Shown: in pieces, positions 34,512-43,317 of the stretch
Layout: each line of letters opens with the position of its first letter
Position numbering within the stretch: the stretch's first letter is position 1
NCBI RefSeq assembly: GCF_030687715.1
Contig: NZ_CP117445.1
Span: forward strand, 926,501-990,500
DNA: 64,000 nucleotides
Reading direction: 5' to 3'
DNA from: Pseudomonas sp. FP2196
Lineage (GTDB): Bacteria > Pseudomonadota > Gammaproteobacteria > Pseudomonadales > Pseudomonadaceae
Translations under genes and position numbers: made by a program
Notes under the pieces: generated by a model
Database searches by the model: none
What the model was told of the DNA's origin: nothing
Seen by the model: the letters and a program-made list of their open reading frames with translations, nothing else

Positions 34512-35611
34512 CAGGCAGTGTTCCCCAGGGTCTGGTTCTGCTCTTGGCGGGTGAGCTCCGCCATCAGCGTCAGCAAGTTTCCCAAGGCGGTCTGGCGGGC
34601 TTTGAGGTCGCGCCATAACAAAATGGGCAACTGCTGCAGCATCGGACGCAGACCGTTGAGGAAGGCCAGTTGGTGCTTGAGTTTTCTACCGCCGACAAAT
34701 TGCGTCAGTTGCAGGGTTTCATGCAGGTTCATGCCCTTGCCCGAGAGCGTCAGCAGGTGCTTGAGAAAGGTCGGTGCATTCAATTGCAATGCGGGGTTTT
34801 TGCCGCGCATGCGGCCCAGCAAGTGCTCGCTGGTTTGCAACAGCGTCGCGACATGGCGGGCGGTGTTCAGGCCGTGCATGAGGTTGCGCAGTTGTTGTTG
34901 AGTGCTCGACGGGTTCAGAGCCGCGAGGTCGTCGGCGATGGCGCCGCGCAGGTCGCGCAGGGTCGGGGCAAATTGCCGTTCACCTTCTTCCTGGCCGAGC
35001 AGGGTGTCGATCAGCCCGGAAATGCTTTGCTGGCCGACCACACCCGAATAGTACAAATCGCGCAGGGTCTGGCGGCGTTGCGGGTTGAGGCTGGACTTGG
35101 CAAACGCCCGGGCAGTGTTGATGCCGGCCTGGGCCTTGCTGCCGTGTTCGCGCCGCAGCAGCTTGAGTTGCTGGTTCAGGTTGACGTGTTCGCTGCTGGC
35201 CCCTTCGTTATAGGCCTGGCGCGAAGCGGCCTGGAGCAACACATGGGCCTTGGCGGCATCGTCACCACTGAGTGCCAAAACTTGCGCAAGGGTCGGCGTC
35301 TGGTTTTTCAGTTGTTTGCGCAGCTCCCGGGCCGCGCTGTCCAGACCCTTGTCCTGACTGCCCATCAGCAGTTGATAAAGCTCACCGAGCTTGACGGCCT
35401 TGGATTGCAGCGCATTGGTGCTGGCCATCAGATCGCGCTGGCTCAGCGTCCTGCTCTGTTGAATCAGTGCCGAGGCAAACCGCGTGACTTGCTGAGTCGA
35501 AGTGCCTTGATTGGTCGGCGGCGTGCTCTGGGCAAGCAGGGCCGCCGACCGTACAGGCGTCGCCGGGGCCGGTTGCTGGACATGGGGAATGTTCGGAGCC
35601 GCGATCTTCAT
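34511..35611 (-). CDS. hrpJ: Type III gatekeeper HrpJ (SctW)
   Basis: 366 residues of the YopN/TyeA/SctW class, which holds back effectors until translocators are exported. The N-terminal 40 residues are Pro, Ala and Thr rich (export signal), followed by helical repeats including the HrpJ-domain stretch around residues 60-200. First gene of the long minus-strand operon; an hrp box lies 30 bases upstream of its ATG. Confidence 0.9.
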   Translation of the reverse strand: MKIAAPNIPHVQQPAPATPVRSAALLAQSTPPTNQGTSTQQVTRFASALIQQSRTLSQRDLMASTNALQSKAVKLGELYQLLMGSQDKGLDSAARELRKQLKNQTPTLAQVLALSGDDAAKAHVLLQAASRQAYNEGASSEHVNLNQQLKLLRREHGSKAQAGINTARAFAKSSLNPQRRQTLRDLYYSGVVGQQSISGLIDTLLGQEEGERQFAPTLRDLRGAIADDLAALNPSSTQQQLRNLMHGLNTARHVATLLQTSEHLLGRMRGKNPALQLNAPTFLKHLLTLSGKGMNLHETLQLTQFVGGRKLKHQLAFLNGLRPMLQQLPILLWRDLKARQTALGNLLTLMAELTRQEQNQTLGNTA

Positions 35612-35640
35612 AGCGCATGTCTGTCAGGGGTTATGCGCAG

Positions 35641-35669
35641 TGAGTGGGCGATCCTGGCGATCCGGTTCC
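35641..35669 (-). promoter_or_regulatory. hrp box before hrpJ
   Basis: On the minus strand GGAACC (35669-35664), 16 bases, then CCACTCA (35647-35641). It is a full match, placed 30 bases before hrpJ, and should drive the operon from hrpJ through hrcU and probably the chaperone and effector-like genes. Confidence 0.92.
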
Positions 35670-35803
35670 ATGTCGATGGCAATCGGTGTCGGTGTGCCAG
35701 ATCCGGTATTGGATCCAATCGGCTTGTGCAAGAACTTGCACAGAAACCCCCGGTAACTATTTTAAAAATCGTTGAAAATCAGTCAGGTACAAGAATGTGT
35801 CGA

Positions 35804-35820
35804 TTGGCATACATATCGCT
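35804..35820 (+). promoter_or_regulatory. Sigma-54 promoter of rspL
   Basis: TTGGCAT (35804-35810) followed by ACATATCGCT has the invariant GG and GC exactly ten bases apart, as in -24/-12 promoters. It lies 37 bases before the best rspL start codon. RspR would be its activator. Confidence 0.75.
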
Positions 35821-35856
35821 ATAGCCCTGGGACATATCCTGAAATGGTTTATAGCG

Positions 35857-36393
35857 ATGCTTTCCAGCGATTCGATGACCTATCCAGCACCTGTTTCCCG
35901 CCTCCGTCAGCTCAATACCGAGCAGGTGCACAAACTCAGAATTTTCATTAAAAAACGCGTGATGAACCTCGACGATGTGGAGGACATCCTGCAAGCCACG
36001 TTCCTCGAAGCGCTGCGTAACGAACATAAGTTTCGGTACGACTCGCAGCCACAAACCTGGCTGTGCGGCATCGCCCTGAACCTGATTCGCAACCACTTTC
36101 GCAAGCTGTACAAACAACCATTCCAGGAAAGTTGGGAAGACCGCGAAGAGCAGGAGGTCAGCGATGGTTGCGACATCGGTGCGCAAGTGGACGATCACCG
36201 GCAACTGGCGCGGGTGGTCCGAGCCATTGGCTCGTTGCCGATAACCATGCAACAAGTGCTGCGGGTCAGCCTGGAAATGGATGGCAACTATCAAGACACC
36301 GCGTCGAGCCTGGGGGTGCCGATCGGCACCGTGCGCTCGCGCTTGTCCCGGGCGCGGGAGCAACTCAAGCGCAGCGTGCCCTGTGTTTTCTGA
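35857..36393 (+). CDS. rspL: ECF sigma factor RspL (HrpL)
   Basis: Extracytoplasmic-function sigma factor that reads hrp boxes. Region 2 has VEDILQATFLEALRNEHKF and TWLCGIALNLIRNHFRKLYK. Region 4 has LEMDGNYQDTASSLGVPIGT, which continues into VRSRLSRAREQLKR. These are nearly as in P. syringae HrpL. ATG 35857 (178 residues) is chosen because earlier in-frame starts at 35797 lie upstream of the sigma-54 -12 element; ATG 35875 is also possible. It is divergent from hrpJ and sits next to hrpK, the P. syringae order. Confidence 0.93.
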   Translation: MLSSDSMTYPAPVSRLRQLNTEQVHKLRIFIKKRVMNLDDVEDILQATFLEALRNEHKFRYDSQPQTWLCGIALNLIRNHFRKLYKQPFQESWEDREEQEVSDGCDIGAQVDDHRQLARVVRAIGSLPITMQQVLRVSLEMDGNYQDTASSLGVPIGTVRSRLSRAREQLKRSVPCVF

Positions 36394-36434
36394 GGCCTTG
36401 CGGATCGATTGGGCAACTTATTCACCGCAGGGTG

Positions 36435-36463
36435 GGAACCGTTTGAGCCTGCGACGCCACACA
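36435..36463 (+). promoter_or_regulatory. hrp box before hrpK
   Basis: GGAACC (36435-36440), 16 bases, CCACACA (36457-36463), 34 bases before the hrpK start. It probably also drives the lytic transglycosylase and HopAA1-like genes, which have no hrp box of their own. Confidence 0.92.
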
Positions 36464-36496
36464 TCGGCATTGTCCGACTGAAAGTGGCGACCTCTC

Positions 36497-38716
36497 ATGC
36501 GCATTTCCAACACTCCGTTACCCGCAACCGGCACTCCATTGTTGGGCGGCGACAGGTCGTCGCGGCCCGCGTTGGAGAATGCCAAACCTAACGTACTGTC
36601 CGCCCCGGGTGGCGGTGTGCAGTTCGGGCAGCAGACCGGGTCGCAGACGTTGGCGGCCCGCCCCAACGATGCTCAATCGCCGAACCTGTTGGGGCTGGTG
36701 ATGAAGCGGTTGCTCGGCGGCGATGAACGCACGACATTGTCACGGCCGCTCGCCGACACCCAGCCCGTTAGCCGCTCCTCGACAGTCGATACGACGAAGC
36801 CTGCGTCCGACCCGGCGACGGCCACCAGCCCCGAAGCGCAATTGCTCGATGACTCGAAATACTCCTCCCCCAAAGAGCTCGAACGCTGGGCACCGTTGGT
36901 GGCGGACTTGCCGCCGGAGCAACGCGAGCAGGCGGCCAAGGAGTTGAACCGGCCGATCGCCGCCGCCCTGATGGCCACGGAAAAAGGCCCGGATGCGGCC
37001 AAGGCGATGAAATTCATCAACGACAATCCGGCCCTGAAAACCGCTGTCGATACCGGCAAACACGGTGGCAAGGCTGACGGCAAAATCACCGATGGCGACC
37101 TCAAGGCGTTTGCCAAGAAAATGCAAGGCGCGGCAGACAGCGCCGACAAGGACCTGGCCAATTACCAGAAGGACCATCCCAACGCCGATCCGCAGTCGTT
37201 GCAGATGGTCCGCTCGGCCTCGTTGTTGCAAGCCAACGGTCCGCTCGCCAATGCCGCCAACCCCAAACATGCGGCGGGCGTTGACGGCGAGACCAAAGTC
37301 GATCGGTACATGGACGCCGACGGCCTGAAGGCGTTGCAGGACAACAATCCCGGGCTCGCCGGACCGCTCAAGCAAGCGTCGAAAACCTGGTCGCAGCCGG
37401 GCCTGCTAAACATGCTCGACCAGGGCGGGCTCAAAGGGCGAGACCTGGCCACCCACGGCCCGGACAAAAAATTCGACGCGGCGAACATCAGCAACTGGAT
37501 CAAGAACCAGGCGCCCACCAACGGCGGCGAATTCGCCGGGATGCTCAGCGATGCGGCGACCCTGAATGCCGTTGCGGACACTGACATCAGCAAGCTGGGC
37601 AAAGACGTTTTCGAGCAACCGCAGAACTACACCGGGGCGCAGAAAGCGGCGGTGATGGTCAAGTTGCAACAGACCCAGCAGAGCGTCGTTGCCGGTTCCG
37701 ATCTACGCAAAACCGGCAAGACTGAAGACGCCCTGGCGGAAAAAATCGGCCAGTTACAGGACGACCCGGACGTGCAGGCCTACATGAACCAGGCCATCCC
37801 CGCTCAGGAACGCGCGCTGGTGGCCAGCGATCCTTCCCTGGGCAAAGCGGTGAAGGCACAGTTGCAAAACGTGGTGAGCGGCCAGTCGCTGAGCAACGAC
37901 ATGAGCAACGCCGACAAAAATCTGAAAAAGGACGCCAGCCCCGACTACAGCGGCGCCCTTGGCGGTTTGTCGGCGCAACTGCAAATGCACCAGGACCTGT
38001 TGGGCCCCGACGCCAACCTGCCCACGGCTGCGCAAGTGGTCGGCAACCGCGCGGATGTGCAGAGCAGGCTGCAACAGTCCTACGTCAACAATTTCAGTGA
38101 AGGCGGTTCGCTCAAGCAGTTGCTGGGGCAGAAAAAGGCTGACGCCGGCCAGTCCCTGCAAACCAGCGATGCGCAGAAAGCTGCCTATGACGCCGTGCTG
38201 CCCCAGGACTTCGTTCAGCGTCAGCAAGCGAGTTACGTGGACGCCACCGTCGGCCAGTTACAGCAATCGAAAAAAGGTCGCGAGTTGCTGGAAAACGCCG
38301 GTGAAGGGGCGGGTGCGTCCGGTTCGGTCTCGGATGCCGTAGCGCCTAAAGGCAAAGCCCGGCAAATCAAGGATGCCTACGACAACACCAAACAAGGCCT
38401 CTCGACCGCCAAGGATGGCGTCGATGCAATGCGCAAATTGGCCGGCCGTGAGGCTTCGGCCGGGCTCGGGCGCATGGCCGGCTCCATCGGTGGACGGATT
38501 GCCGGAGCCGTGGCGGGGGAGGCTGCAGGGCTGGCGGCGGCGTCGGCCATCGGCGCAGCGGCCGGTCCCGTGGGCTGGGTGATCGACGCGGCCATGAGCA
38601 TTGGTTTCGGCATCGCCGCCATCGTTGAGGCGGTGAAGAAACACTCCTCGCAGAAGCAATTCGACCACAACGTTGACCCGACCCTGGAGCAGTTCGGGAT
38701 TCCCAAGGCCCATTGA
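36497..38716 (+). CDS. hrpK: Type III translocator HrpK
   Basis: 739 residues, near the length of P. syringae HrpK1, a secreted protein that aids effector entry into plant cells. The N-terminal 120 residues are Ser, Pro and Thr rich with no cysteine. A hydrophobic, Gly-rich segment near 685-720 (GPVGWVIDAAMSIGFGIAAI) could insert into the host membrane. Three acidic loops (193-202 ADGKITDGDL, 262-277, 321-334) look like degenerate calcium-binding loops. Position after rspL matches P. syringae. Confidence 0.88.
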   Translation: MRISNTPLPATGTPLLGGDRSSRPALENAKPNVLSAPGGGVQFGQQTGSQTLAARPNDAQSPNLLGLVMKRLLGGDERTTLSRPLADTQPVSRSSTVDTTKPASDPATATSPEAQLLDDSKYSSPKELERWAPLVADLPPEQREQAAKELNRPIAAALMATEKGPDAAKAMKFINDNPALKTAVDTGKHGGKADGKITDGDLKAFAKKMQGAADSADKDLANYQKDHPNADPQSLQMVRSASLLQANGPLANAANPKHAAGVDGETKVDRYMDADGLKALQDNNPGLAGPLKQASKTWSQPGLLNMLDQGGLKGRDLATHGPDKKFDAANISNWIKNQAPTNGGEFAGMLSDAATLNAVADTDISKLGKDVFEQPQNYTGAQKAAVMVKLQQTQQSVVAGSDLRKTGKTEDALAEKIGQLQDDPDVQAYMNQAIPAQERALVASDPSLGKAVKAQLQNVVSGQSLSNDMSNADKNLKKDASPDYSGALGGLSAQLQMHQDLLGPDANLPTAAQVVGNRADVQSRLQQSYVNNFSEGGSLKQLLGQKKADAGQSLQTSDAQKAAYDAVLPQDFVQRQQASYVDATVGQLQQSKKGRELLENAGEGAGASGSVSDAVAPKGKARQIKDAYDNTKQGLSTAKDGVDAMRKLAGREASAGLGRMAGSIGGRIAGAVAGEAAGLAAASAIGAAAGPVGWVIDAAMSIGFGIAAIVEAVKKHSSQKQFDHNVDPTLEQFGIPKAH

Positions 38717-38758
38717 TCCACCACCGCGTCACGTCATGCCCTAACAGAGGAAAACGCA

Positions 38759-39706
38759 GTGAACCTATCCATTTCGCCGATTCGCACCGCTGTGCAAGAT
38801 TCTGCAAACGGGCATAACCCGTCATCACAAGCCTTCGGCAAACACGCAGGCCACGGCAACGCGTTCGGTGGCGAGCATCAGAACCTGGCCAGCAGTGGCC
38901 AGGGGATTTTCGCCCATCGTGCGCAACAGCAAGTCAATTTCGGCCCGCACCAGGAGCTCAATGGCAAGCCCGGAGCGCATGGCCCGCAGGCCGCATCTGG
39001 GCAGTCGGACTTGCTTGAACAGTTGCTGGAGGTGATTCAGAAAGCCGTCATGCAATGGCTGCAATCACTTTTGAAATCCAAGGAAGACGAGGGCGGTGAA
39101 TCGTCATCGCCGGTCGGCGCCAAAAACCTCGCGACACAGGGCGGCTCGGGAGCGGGGGAGTCGGGTGGGCCACGTGAAGTCAACGCGACAACGTCGACGC
39201 AGGGCGTTGCGCCAGAGACGGGGCTGAGCGGCAGCGGCGAGTTGCATTTGCCGCCGCAACTGGAACCGTACCGTGCCGACATTCTCGACGCGGCGAAACA
39301 GACCGGCATGCCGGCGAATGTCATCGCCGGGCAAATCTGGGCTGAGTCCAGAGGCAAACTCGGTGAAGACACCACCAACGTCAACGGCAAGAAAGACGCG
39401 GGCCTGATGCAAGTCAACGCCGACACCTTCGCCGCTTTGAAAAAGGAAAACCCGGGGCTGCTCGGTAATGCCGACGTCAACAATCCCCACGACAACATCA
39501 TGGCCGGTGCGCTTTACCTGCGCGATCAAAGCAAGGCCTTCGACGGCAACATGGGCGCCGCCTTGCGGGCCTACAACTCGGGGCCGGACAAGGTCAATCT
39601 GAACAATCTGGCCGACGCCGGTGGCGTGGGTGGTTCGAGTTACCCGGCCGACGTACTGAAGTTCGCCGAAATCATCGGCAGCGGCAAAGGACAGTTGCCG
39701 GGCTGA
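38759..39706 (+). CDS. T3SS-associated lytic transglycosylase (HrpH/HopP1-like)
   Basis: 315 residues, GTG start with AGAGG before it. The N-terminal 145 residues are Gly, Ser, Gln and His rich, with one amphipathic helix (LLEQLLEVIQKAVMQWLQSL), resembling a harpin. Residues about 160-310 form an SLT domain: catalytic Glu in WAESRGKLG, GLMQVNADTF, NIMAGALYLRD and ALRAYNSGP. It should cut peptidoglycan to let the apparatus through, and may be secreted. P. syringae HrpH and HopP1 share this design; which is the closer relative cannot be told here. Confidence 0.82.
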   Translation: MNLSISPIRTAVQDSANGHNPSSQAFGKHAGHGNAFGGEHQNLASSGQGIFAHRAQQQVNFGPHQELNGKPGAHGPQAASGQSDLLEQLLEVIQKAVMQWLQSLLKSKEDEGGESSSPVGAKNLATQGGSGAGESGGPREVNATTSTQGVAPETGLSGSGELHLPPQLEPYRADILDAAKQTGMPANVIAGQIWAESRGKLGEDTTNVNGKKDAGLMQVNADTFAALKKENPGLLGNADVNNPHDNIMAGALYLRDQSKAFDGNMGAALRAYNSGPDKVNLNNLADAGGVGGSSYPADVLKFAEIIGSGKGQLPG

Positions 39707-39763
39707 TGACCCAGGCGACACATCACTGAACAGGACACCTTAAAAAGCCAAGAGGGAAAGCCC

Positions 39764-41251
39764 ATGCAAGCGCCACCGATCAACCATCGTTCACCATCGT
39801 CGATCCGGAGCAACGACATCGAAATGCACACGCCTCGAGCGTCTACCTCTACGAGTGCGGCGGGTGCCATAACCCGAGGCAGTCCGGAGGCGCTCGAAGG
39901 TCTGAAGGGCAAGTTGACGACGCTGTTCGAGGGGCACAAAACCGCTGAAAACGCTGAGGAGATAGAAACACTGGTCAACGATCGCGCGACCAAAATGCAC
40001 GCCTTGGACTACCTGCCTGATGAAATCGATCAGTTGATGGAAAAGGCCGAACGCATGGACCGGGTGACCGTCCCTACGCAAGGTGCTGTGGGTGGCTTGC
40101 CTTTTGGCGTGGCCACGGTGGTGCTCGATAAGGTACCCGGCGTGACTGCGGACGCGACTGGCAACCCTGCCTACACCGGTTTCATTGCCGGGGCCGTGTC
40201 CGGTGCCGCCGATGCCGTGGGGACCGGGTTGCTGAAGACGGCGACCGAGGACACGCTGTGGCTCAAGGCGCCGGACGAGATGTTGGAGCCGGTAATGGAG
40301 GCCTCGCAAAAAGCCAAGGCGCAAGCGAACCCGGGCAAGCAGGTGCTGCAAAGTGCCGCGGCTTTCCAGACCTTCACCGTGCGTAACGCCGTGCGTCTGG
40401 GTGTTGCTGCGACACTTAACGCGACGCTGGGGCCCAAGGCTGCCGCCGCTGCCGACACGGTGATCGGCTCGGTGGGCGGGATGGCGGCCGGTGCCGGGTA
40501 CGCGGCCATCATGCACAAAAACAACAAAGCCGCCGGTCTGGTCGGTGGCGCGCAATTTTTCGGCCGTAAGGACTGGGAAAAACAACTCCAGGTGCTCAAG
40601 GATTGCAGTCCTTCGCGCGACCCTCTTATCAACGGTGCCAAGCGCGCCGCTAAACTTCCCTTGGATATCGCGAGCAATACCCTGAGTTCGGTGCGCGATT
40701 CGCTCACCGCGAGCAGCCTCGTTGCCAACGGTGGTGCCTTGGGCGGCGGATTCGCGTTGACAACTCTGGCGCGCGGCGCGGTCAAGACGGCGGCGGCCGA
40801 GGCTGGCATGACGCCGGGGGCGGTGTCGGCGCTGGATCACCTGACCAACGTGGCGGGCTCTGCGGCAACGTTCAGCGCCTACGCGGCGGCCGGCGTGCTG
40901 ACCGGTCCGGCGGCGGACAAGGGCGTCCAAGTCATTCAGGAAGACATTCCGCCCAAGACGCTGGAGCTGGCAAACAGCACCAAGGCCGGTATTGCCGCGG
41001 GCGCAAGGGCAACCGGTGAGTTTGCCGGCAACACCTACACCTCCGCCAGAGAAGGCCTGAATACGCTGGCCACTAACACGGGTGAAGCCCTGTCTTCAGG
41101 TGCGACGCGAGTCGGCAATGCCTTGACTACCGGCACCGAAGCGGTTGGCAATGTTGCGCTCTCCGGCGCCAACCTGCTGGGCGATCTGGCCCATAGCACG
41201 GGCCTGCGCCGGCGTCCGGCGCCGACGACGGAGGGTGGCGAGCAGGTTTAA
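39764..41251 (+). CDS. ropAA: HopAA1-like type III effector (RopAA)
   Basis: 495 residues, with GAGGG before the ATG. The N-terminal 50 residues are Ser, Thr and Pro rich with no early acidic residues, a typical export signal. The body resembles HopAA1: a membrane-like Gly/Ala segment (FIAGAVSGAADAVGTGLL), LPLDIASNTLSSVRDSLTAS near 300, and LTNVAGSAATFSAYAAAG near 365. A low-complexity Thr/Gly/Ala tail follows. Orthologues called RopAA exist in P. fluorescens. Last gene of the hrpK-led group. Confidence 0.78.
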   Translation: MQAPPINHRSPSSIRSNDIEMHTPRASTSTSAAGAITRGSPEALEGLKGKLTTLFEGHKTAENAEEIETLVNDRATKMHALDYLPDEIDQLMEKAERMDRVTVPTQGAVGGLPFGVATVVLDKVPGVTADATGNPAYTGFIAGAVSGAADAVGTGLLKTATEDTLWLKAPDEMLEPVMEASQKAKAQANPGKQVLQSAAAFQTFTVRNAVRLGVAATLNATLGPKAAAAADTVIGSVGGMAAGAGYAAIMHKNNKAAGLVGGAQFFGRKDWEKQLQVLKDCSPSRDPLINGAKRAAKLPLDIASNTLSSVRDSLTASSLVANGGALGGGFALTTLARGAVKTAAAEAGMTPGAVSALDHLTNVAGSAATFSAYAAAGVLTGPAADKGVQVIQEDIPPKTLELANSTKAGIAAGARATGEFAGNTYTSAREGLNTLATNTGEALSSGATRVGNALTTGTEAVGNVALSGANLLGDLAHSTGLRRRPAPTTEGGEQV

Positions 41252-41649
41252 CCGGCGATGCCCCGAGGTAACGACCTTGGGGCTCGGCAAGCCTGCTGCG
41301 CTCCCGGAAATCCGTTGGCTTTTGGGCTGTTTAAAAAGGTCTCGAATTACCAGAACCTTCCCACAAGGTTTTCAGGTTGTCCGTCGGACGTGCGATCTCT
41401 AGGCTTTGGGTGTCGCTGAAACTCAGCGATCGGGTGTGAGAACCCGGCAATTCATAGTCATTCAGTGTTCATGCCCGCATAATTGCCGCCAGCCAATCCG
41501 CTGCATGCAAATGCGTTATGGCGGCTCTGTGCGGGCAGACTTATGTCTGGCCGGGTGCCTATGACCGGTTTTCTCACCCCGCACAAAGCTGCCACCTCTT
41601 CGCCGTGTGAGAAACGGCAGGAGATGGCTCAATTTCATAGGTGAAACGC
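41252..41649. other. Intergenic region after the T3SS island
   Basis: About 400 bases with no convincing gene, tRNA or integrase trace. It marks the right edge of the secretion genes; no direct repeat typical of an attachment site was seen. Confidence 0.5.
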
Positions 41650-42012
41650 ATGACTAAGCCTGTACCCGATCCACCGGAAGATAAACCAACCCCACTTGAA
41701 GAAGCTCTCCGCGCCGATGACCTCGCCAGAAACCGCGAAGCCATCAAGCGCGCCCTCGATTTCTATCTCTGTCCCCAACCCAGAAAACCGCGTCAACCGA
41801 GCACGATGTTCATGGTCTGTCCCAACGTCGACACTGAAAGCCTGCTAGCGCACGCCTGCGAATCACTGGCCTCTGCCAGTGCCGCAGCCAGCAACTTTGC
41901 CAACGAGTTGGGCGGCACGCAGCGCAATACGGTGCTCGGTATTCAGCAGATCATCATGTTGGCCGAGCTTGCGGTAAACCGGGCGCTGGATCGGGTTGAT
42001 CCACAAACCTGA
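41650..42012 (+). CDS. DUF6124-like small protein
   Basis: 120 residues (ATG 41650; GTG 41641 in frame). Soluble, with a basic Pro-rich centre (CPQPRKPRQPSTMFMV) and a helical C-terminal half with HACESLASASAAASNFANEL and IMLAELAVNRALDRV. It has the look of a family common in Pseudomonas (DUF6124) whose function is unknown to me. It stands alone, followed by a REP pair. Confidence 0.65.
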   Translation: MTKPVPDPPEDKPTPLEEALRADDLARNREAIKRALDFYLCPQPRKPRQPSTMFMVCPNVDTESLLAHACESLASASAAASNFANELGGTQRNTVLGIQQIIMLAELAVNRALDRVDPQT

Positions 42013-42040
42013 TCCCCAGGGCTACCGCGTCATCGTTCTT

Positions 42041-42101
42041 CGCGAGCAGGCTCGCTCCCACAGGAGTACGCATTCCAACTGTGGGAGCGAGCCTGCTCGC
42101 G
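42041..42101. repeat. REP pair, GTGGGAGCGAGCCTGCTCGCG family
   Basis: Perfect 23-base arms 42041-42063 and 42079-42101 point towards each other across 15 bases. Same family at 55853 and 58911. Confidence 0.9.
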
Positions 42102-42138
42102 ATGGCGACAGCTCAAGCACCACAAATCCCAGGCACAA

Positions 42139-42173
42139 AAAAACCGGCGATCATTGTCTGATCGCCGGTTTTT
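42139..42173. terminator. Bidirectional terminator
   Basis: AAAAACCGGCGATCA (42139-42153) and its exact complement (42159-42173) enclose a 5-base loop. T-runs lie on both sides, so it serves the DUF6124-like gene on plus and the SIMPL gene on minus. Confidence 0.92.
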
Positions 42174-42191
42174 CATTCAGCCCACATCACA

Positions 42192-42908
42192 TCACTGCAT
42201 CATCACTTCAATCGAGCCATCCGCCGTCATGCTGACCTGACTGGTGCCGGCTTCAACCTCAGGCGTCACCGGTGCCGAATCCATGCCGGCGGCTTTCATC
42301 ATCATCGGCGCGCGCAGGTACGGTTGTGGGTAGCCGTTGCTGTTGAGGTTCAGGTTGACGATTTTGTAGCCCTTGCCGCCGAGTGCGTCGGTGGCCAGTT
42401 GAGCGCGGGCCTTGAAGGCGGTGACGGCTTCTTTGAGCAGCGCGTCTTCGCTGGCTTTGCGGGTCGGGTCGGCGATGGCGAAGTCCATGCCGCCCATTTT
42501 CAGGTCGGTCAGCAATTCGCCGGTGAGTTTGGACAGGGCGGCAAAGTCGGCGCTTTCCAGGCGCAGTTCGGCGCGTTCACGCCAGCCGGTGATCTTCTGG
42601 CCTTTGGTGTCGTAGATCGGGTAGCTGTTGCGGCTGCCCTGGCGCAGGGTGATGTCTTTGACTTGCTTGGCCTGGGCCAGCGCCTTGTTCATGGTGGTGC
42701 TGACGTCGGCGGCGAGTTTGGCCGGGTCGGTGTTTTGTTCTTCGGTGTAGAGGGTCACGATCATCAGGTCGCGGGCCACTTCCTGGCTGACTTCGGCGCG
42801 CAGGGCAATCTGGTTGTAGTGCAGCTCATCGGCGGCCAGGGATGGAAGGCTGGCGACGCTGCCGATGGTCAGGGCGAGAAGGGCGGCGCTGCGGCGAAAT
42901 GTGTGCAT
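42192..42908 (-). CDS. Periplasmic SIMPL-domain protein
   Basis: 238 residues with a signal peptide cut after LAA near residue 26 and the SIMPL/DUF541 pattern: HYNQIALRAEVSQEVARDLM at the mature start, TLRQGSRNSYPIYDTKG in the middle, and a conserved C-terminal strand pair (GYPQPYLRAPMMMKAAG). Members are periplasmic or outer-membrane linked; no enzymatic role is established. Single gene ending in a bidirectional terminator. Confidence 0.85.
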   Translation of the reverse strand: MHTFRRSAALLALTIGSVASLPSLAADELHYNQIALRAEVSQEVARDLMIVTLYTEEQNTDPAKLAADVSTTMNKALAQAKQVKDITLRQGSRNSYPIYDTKGQKITGWRERAELRLESADFAALSKLTGELLTDLKMGGMDFAIADPTRKASEDALLKEAVTAFKARAQLATDALGGKGYKIVNLNLNSNGYPQPYLRAPMMMKAAGMDSAPVTPEVEAGTSQVSMTADGSIEVMMQ

Positions 42909-43039
42909 GAAAGCTCCTTGATGGGGGCGCAGGTTTTTTCAGTTCTAGACTGCGTGAACCATCAGACTCTAGCTTCCATGATCCGGTTCGCCCAGTTACA
43001 ACTTCTATACAGATGGCAGCGCGCAATGGGGAGTGCTTC

Positions 43040-43171
43040 TGTGGCGGGGGGAGTTATCCCCGATCGGCTGCGCAGCAGCCGCCATCCAGCGCATGCGGTA
43101 TGCCTGAATGAGCCGGATTACAAGATATGGGGCCGCTTCGCAGCCCATCGGGGATAAATCCCCTCACCACA
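43040..43171. repeat. Inverted repeat of the GTGGCGAGGGG REP family
   Basis: Arms of about 44 bases (43040-43083 and 43128-43171) are imperfect inverted copies, sharing TTATCCCCGAT and GGCTGCG cores. It is a third REP family, distinct from the two others here. It lies about 145 bases before roxS. Confidence 0.75.
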
Positions 43172-43317
43172 TTGATCCCAAATACCTTCAGAACTCTGTT
43201 CGGCGTAGCCGAGTTTTCAGGCAACGCCATGTGGTCGTTTGCCGCACTTTCGCCTCTCAAGGGCGCGGCTTGGTTATACTCCGTGCGATCCGCCTGGAGC
43301 GCTCATCAGGAGAGCTC

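Noticed and set aside
35720-35742. Sigma-54-like TTGTGCAAGAACTTGC before rspL
   Set aside because: The GG and GC pairs are not ten bases apart; the site at 35804 has exact spacing.
35797-35856. Longer rspL start at ATG 35797
   Set aside because: It lies upstream of the -12 part of the sigma-54 site, so the transcript would not contain it.
41252-41649. tRNA-linked attachment site at the island edge
   Set aside because: No tRNA-like cloverleaf, integrase or direct repeat could be seen.
42041-42101. REP pairs as a CRISPR array
   Set aside because: Units are inverted, not direct, there are only two per site, and no cas genes are near.
43108-43317. Longer roxS start at 43108
   Set aside because: The extra 70 codons run through a REP repeat; ATG 43318 has AGGAGA.
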